Shown one piece after another: positions 62,543-64,000 of a stretch of DNA of 64,000 bases. Location of the stretch: the NCBI GenBank assembly GCA_018824305.1, contig JAHJGM010000009.1, forward strand, positions 160,500-224,499, given 5' to 3'. The DNA is from a bacterium. GTDB taxonomy: Bacteria; Campylobacterota; Campylobacteria; Campylobacterales; Sulfurimonadaceae. The notes beneath the pieces are model-generated. The model saw nothing but the letters and a program-made list of their open reading frames with translations, did not search any database and had not been told where the DNA came from. Positions within the stretch are counted from its first letter, which is position 1; each line of letters begins with the position of its first letter. Both the position numbers and the translations under genes were made by a program.

Positions 62543-64000
62543 ATGCAAAACCTTACAGATATACTTACCCAAAAAACAGCTCTGAAAAAAGAGCATATAG
62601 AAAACATTTTGAAACTCCTTGATGACGGTTCGACCATTCCATTTATCGCACGTTACCGCAAAGATATGACCGGAGGAGCAAGCGATGAAGTGTTAAGGGA
62701 GTTTGAGATCATCTACCTTGCATCCAAAAAACTCCTCGAGAGAAAAGAGGAGATAACCCGCCTTATCCAAGAGCGCTCGACGCTTACACACGAACTGAAA
62801 AACAGCATCGATAAAGCAGAAAACCTGCGAGAGCTGGAAGATATCTACAGACCTTTTAAAGAGAAGAAAAGTTCACGTGCAAGTATCGCTGCGGCTAACG
62901 GACTTGCTCCGCTTGCCGATACCATAGCAGGTGCGAGACTGAGCGTAAATGAACTGCGTAATGAGGCAAAGAGGTTTATAAAAGGTGAGATCAAAAGCAT
63001 AGATGAGGCGATAAAAGGAGCGCAAGATATTTTGGCTGAGCGCTATGCCGATGAGCCAAGAGAACGTGATGCTGTTCGTAAGTCGATGCTCCAGCATGGC
63101 GTCTTAGAGACTAAAAAGGCAAAAAGTTTTGATGAGAAAGGTGTATTTGCAAACTTCGTCGACAAAAACGAAAAGGTCGCATATATTCCCTCTCACCGCT
63201 ACCTGGCGATCATGCGCGGTGTCAATGAAAAACAGCTAAACGCAAAGATCGGCATCGACACAAACAGGATCGAGCAAAACATCCAAAACTATAAGATCCC
63301 GCGTAATGCCCAAAGTTCAAAAGAGCTGCTTTTTGAGGCTTATAAAGATGGTCTCAAACGTCTTCTTTTGCCCTCTGTGGAGCGTGAAGTCCATGCCATA
63401 CTCAAAGAAAAAGCCGACGGCGTTGCCATCAATACTTTTGGCAAAAACCTTTCTCAGCTGCTTATGACTCCGCCTGTCACAAAAAGAGTGATACTAGGGG
63501 TCGATCCGGCTTACGTGAGCGGATGTAAGCTGGCAGTCATAGATGAGAACGGGAACTATTTGGACTCGGATGTCATCTATCCGAATGAGCCGAAAAATGA
63601 TTTTGAAGGTTCTAAAAAAAAGGTTTTAAATCTTGTACAAAAGTACGGTATCAACGGTGTGGCTATCGGCAACGCGACAGCTTCAAGAGAGACACAGGAG
63701 TTTTTTGCAAAACTCAACTCACAGCTTGACAAAAAACTGAGTTACACGGTGGTAAGCGAAGCAGGAGCTTCAGTTTACAGTGCTTCAAAACTAGCATCTG
63801 CTGAGTATCCAAATCTGGACGTTACTATCCGCGGAGCGATCTCTATCGCACAAAGACTTCGAGACCCGATGGCGACACTTGTCAAGATAGACCCGAAATC
63901 TCTTGGAATAGGGCAGTATCAGCATGATGTGGATCAAAAACTCTTGGCAAAGAAACTGGGAGACGTGACAACCGATCTAGTAAACCGTGTAGGTGTAGAC
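62543..64000 (+). CDS. tex: Transcription accessory protein Tex, 5' part
   Basis: The frame is open from ATG 62543 to the window edge, exactly 486 codons with no stop, so the gene continues outside. Visible parts are the N-terminal helical domain (LLDDGSTIPFIARYRKDMTG, about 28-47), the YIYRPFKEKK-type ELEDIYRPFKEK and a YqgF/RNase H-like domain from VILGVDPAYVSGCKLAV (about 317). Tex binds nucleic acid and affects transcription and stress survival. The C-terminal HhH and S1 domains lie beyond the window. Confidence 0.95.
   Translation, partial: MQNLTDILTQKTALKKEHIENILKLLDDGSTIPFIARYRKDMTGGASDEVLREFEIIYLASKKLLERKEEITRLIQERSTLTHELKNSIDKAENLRELEDIYRPFKEKKSSRASIAAANGLAPLADTIAGARLSVNELRNEAKRFIKGEIKSIDEAIKGAQDILAERYADEPRERDAVRKSMLQHGVLETKKAKSFDEKGVFANFVDKNEKVAYIPSHRYLAIMRGVNEKQLNAKIGIDTNRIEQNIQNYKIPRNAQSSKELLFEAYKDGLKRLLLPSVEREVHAILKEKADGVAINTFGKNLSQLLMTPPVTKRVILGVDPAYVSGCKLAVIDENGNYLDSDVIYPNEPKNDFEGSKKKVLNLVQKYGINGVAIGNATASRETQEFFAKLNSQLDKKLSYTVVSEAGASVYSASKLASAEYPNLDVTIRGAISIAQRLRDPMATLVKIDPKSLGIGQYQHDVDQKLLAKKLGDVTTDLVNRVGVD

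Noticed and set aside
1..64000. CRISPR arrays, insertion sequences, prophage and rRNA
   Set aside because: I looked for regular repeats, transposase motifs, phage structural genes and rRNA and saw none.

Overview
The window reads as a chromosome segment of a free-living Campylobacterota (Epsilonproteobacteria), most like the Sulfurimonas/Sulfuricurvum group. The evidence is low GC, very tight gene packing, and gene orders I know from Campylobacter jejuni: aspartate aminotransferase-cysE-speA-hisS-tmk-coaD-ubiX-flgA, ilvB-ilvH-lpxD, and S4 protein-tsaE-lptB-rpoN. The many TRAP, chemotaxis, PAS and c-di-GMP genes fit an environmental lifestyle. No intergenic gap exceeds about 230 bases. No CRISPR array, insertion sequence, integrase or rRNA was seen; there is one tRNA gene.

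Layout. 1-6979: a radC 3' end, then an AT-rich type I restriction-modification operon (hsdR, hsdM, hsdS) with a Fic toxin and its 50-residue antitoxin between hsdR and hsdM. 6976-8738: TRAP permease genes dctQM with no binding-protein gene, joined to hsdS by an ATGA overlap. 8858-11749: chemoreceptor, HIT protein and two tiny membrane proteins. 11860-17939: a complete high-affinity phosphate system (pstSCAB-phoU) followed by a low-affinity PiT transporter, with a candidate Pho box before pstS. 18087-22476: a housekeeping operon (S4 protein, trpD, tsaE, lptB, rpoN, TIGR02757). 22529-26873: lipoprotein, AEC transporter, tRNA-Ala, flavoprotein and RhlE helicase. 26878-29338: an ABC exporter-like pair with a DUF3299 lipoprotein. 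29352-37348: a c-di-GMP island in which two periplasmic binding proteins alternate with two membrane GGDEF enzymes, with a divergent EAL protein. 37452-44177: CoA-binding protein, ilvA, Ppx/GppA, ilvBH and two tandem lpxD genes. 44170-51549: a signalling block (four-PAS histidine kinase, REC-PAS-PilZ, diiron ODP-type protein, REC-HD-GYP-GGDEF). 51616-59356: a small unknown gene and the conserved aspC-to-flgA operon on the minus strand. 59556-64000: an unusual double-AAA M41 protease, a lone PAS protein and the 5' part of tex.

Most notable points: (1) a 42-bp remnant of an lpxD 3' end lies immediately after the 7.4-kb signalling block, whose other edge is the end of intact lpxD, so the block sits between two diverged lpxD tails and looks like an insertion into an lpxD array; (2) the soluble AAA-M41 protein keeps the FtsH zinc site with exact spacing, but both of its ATPase modules have lost the Walker A Ser/Thr and show a Glu-Asp swap in Walker B; (3) the Fic antitoxin-toxin pair is nested in the hsd operon; (4) the binding-protein/c-di-GMP operon; (5) the palindrome TACATGTA occurs at least 16 times, against about 2 expected from base composition.
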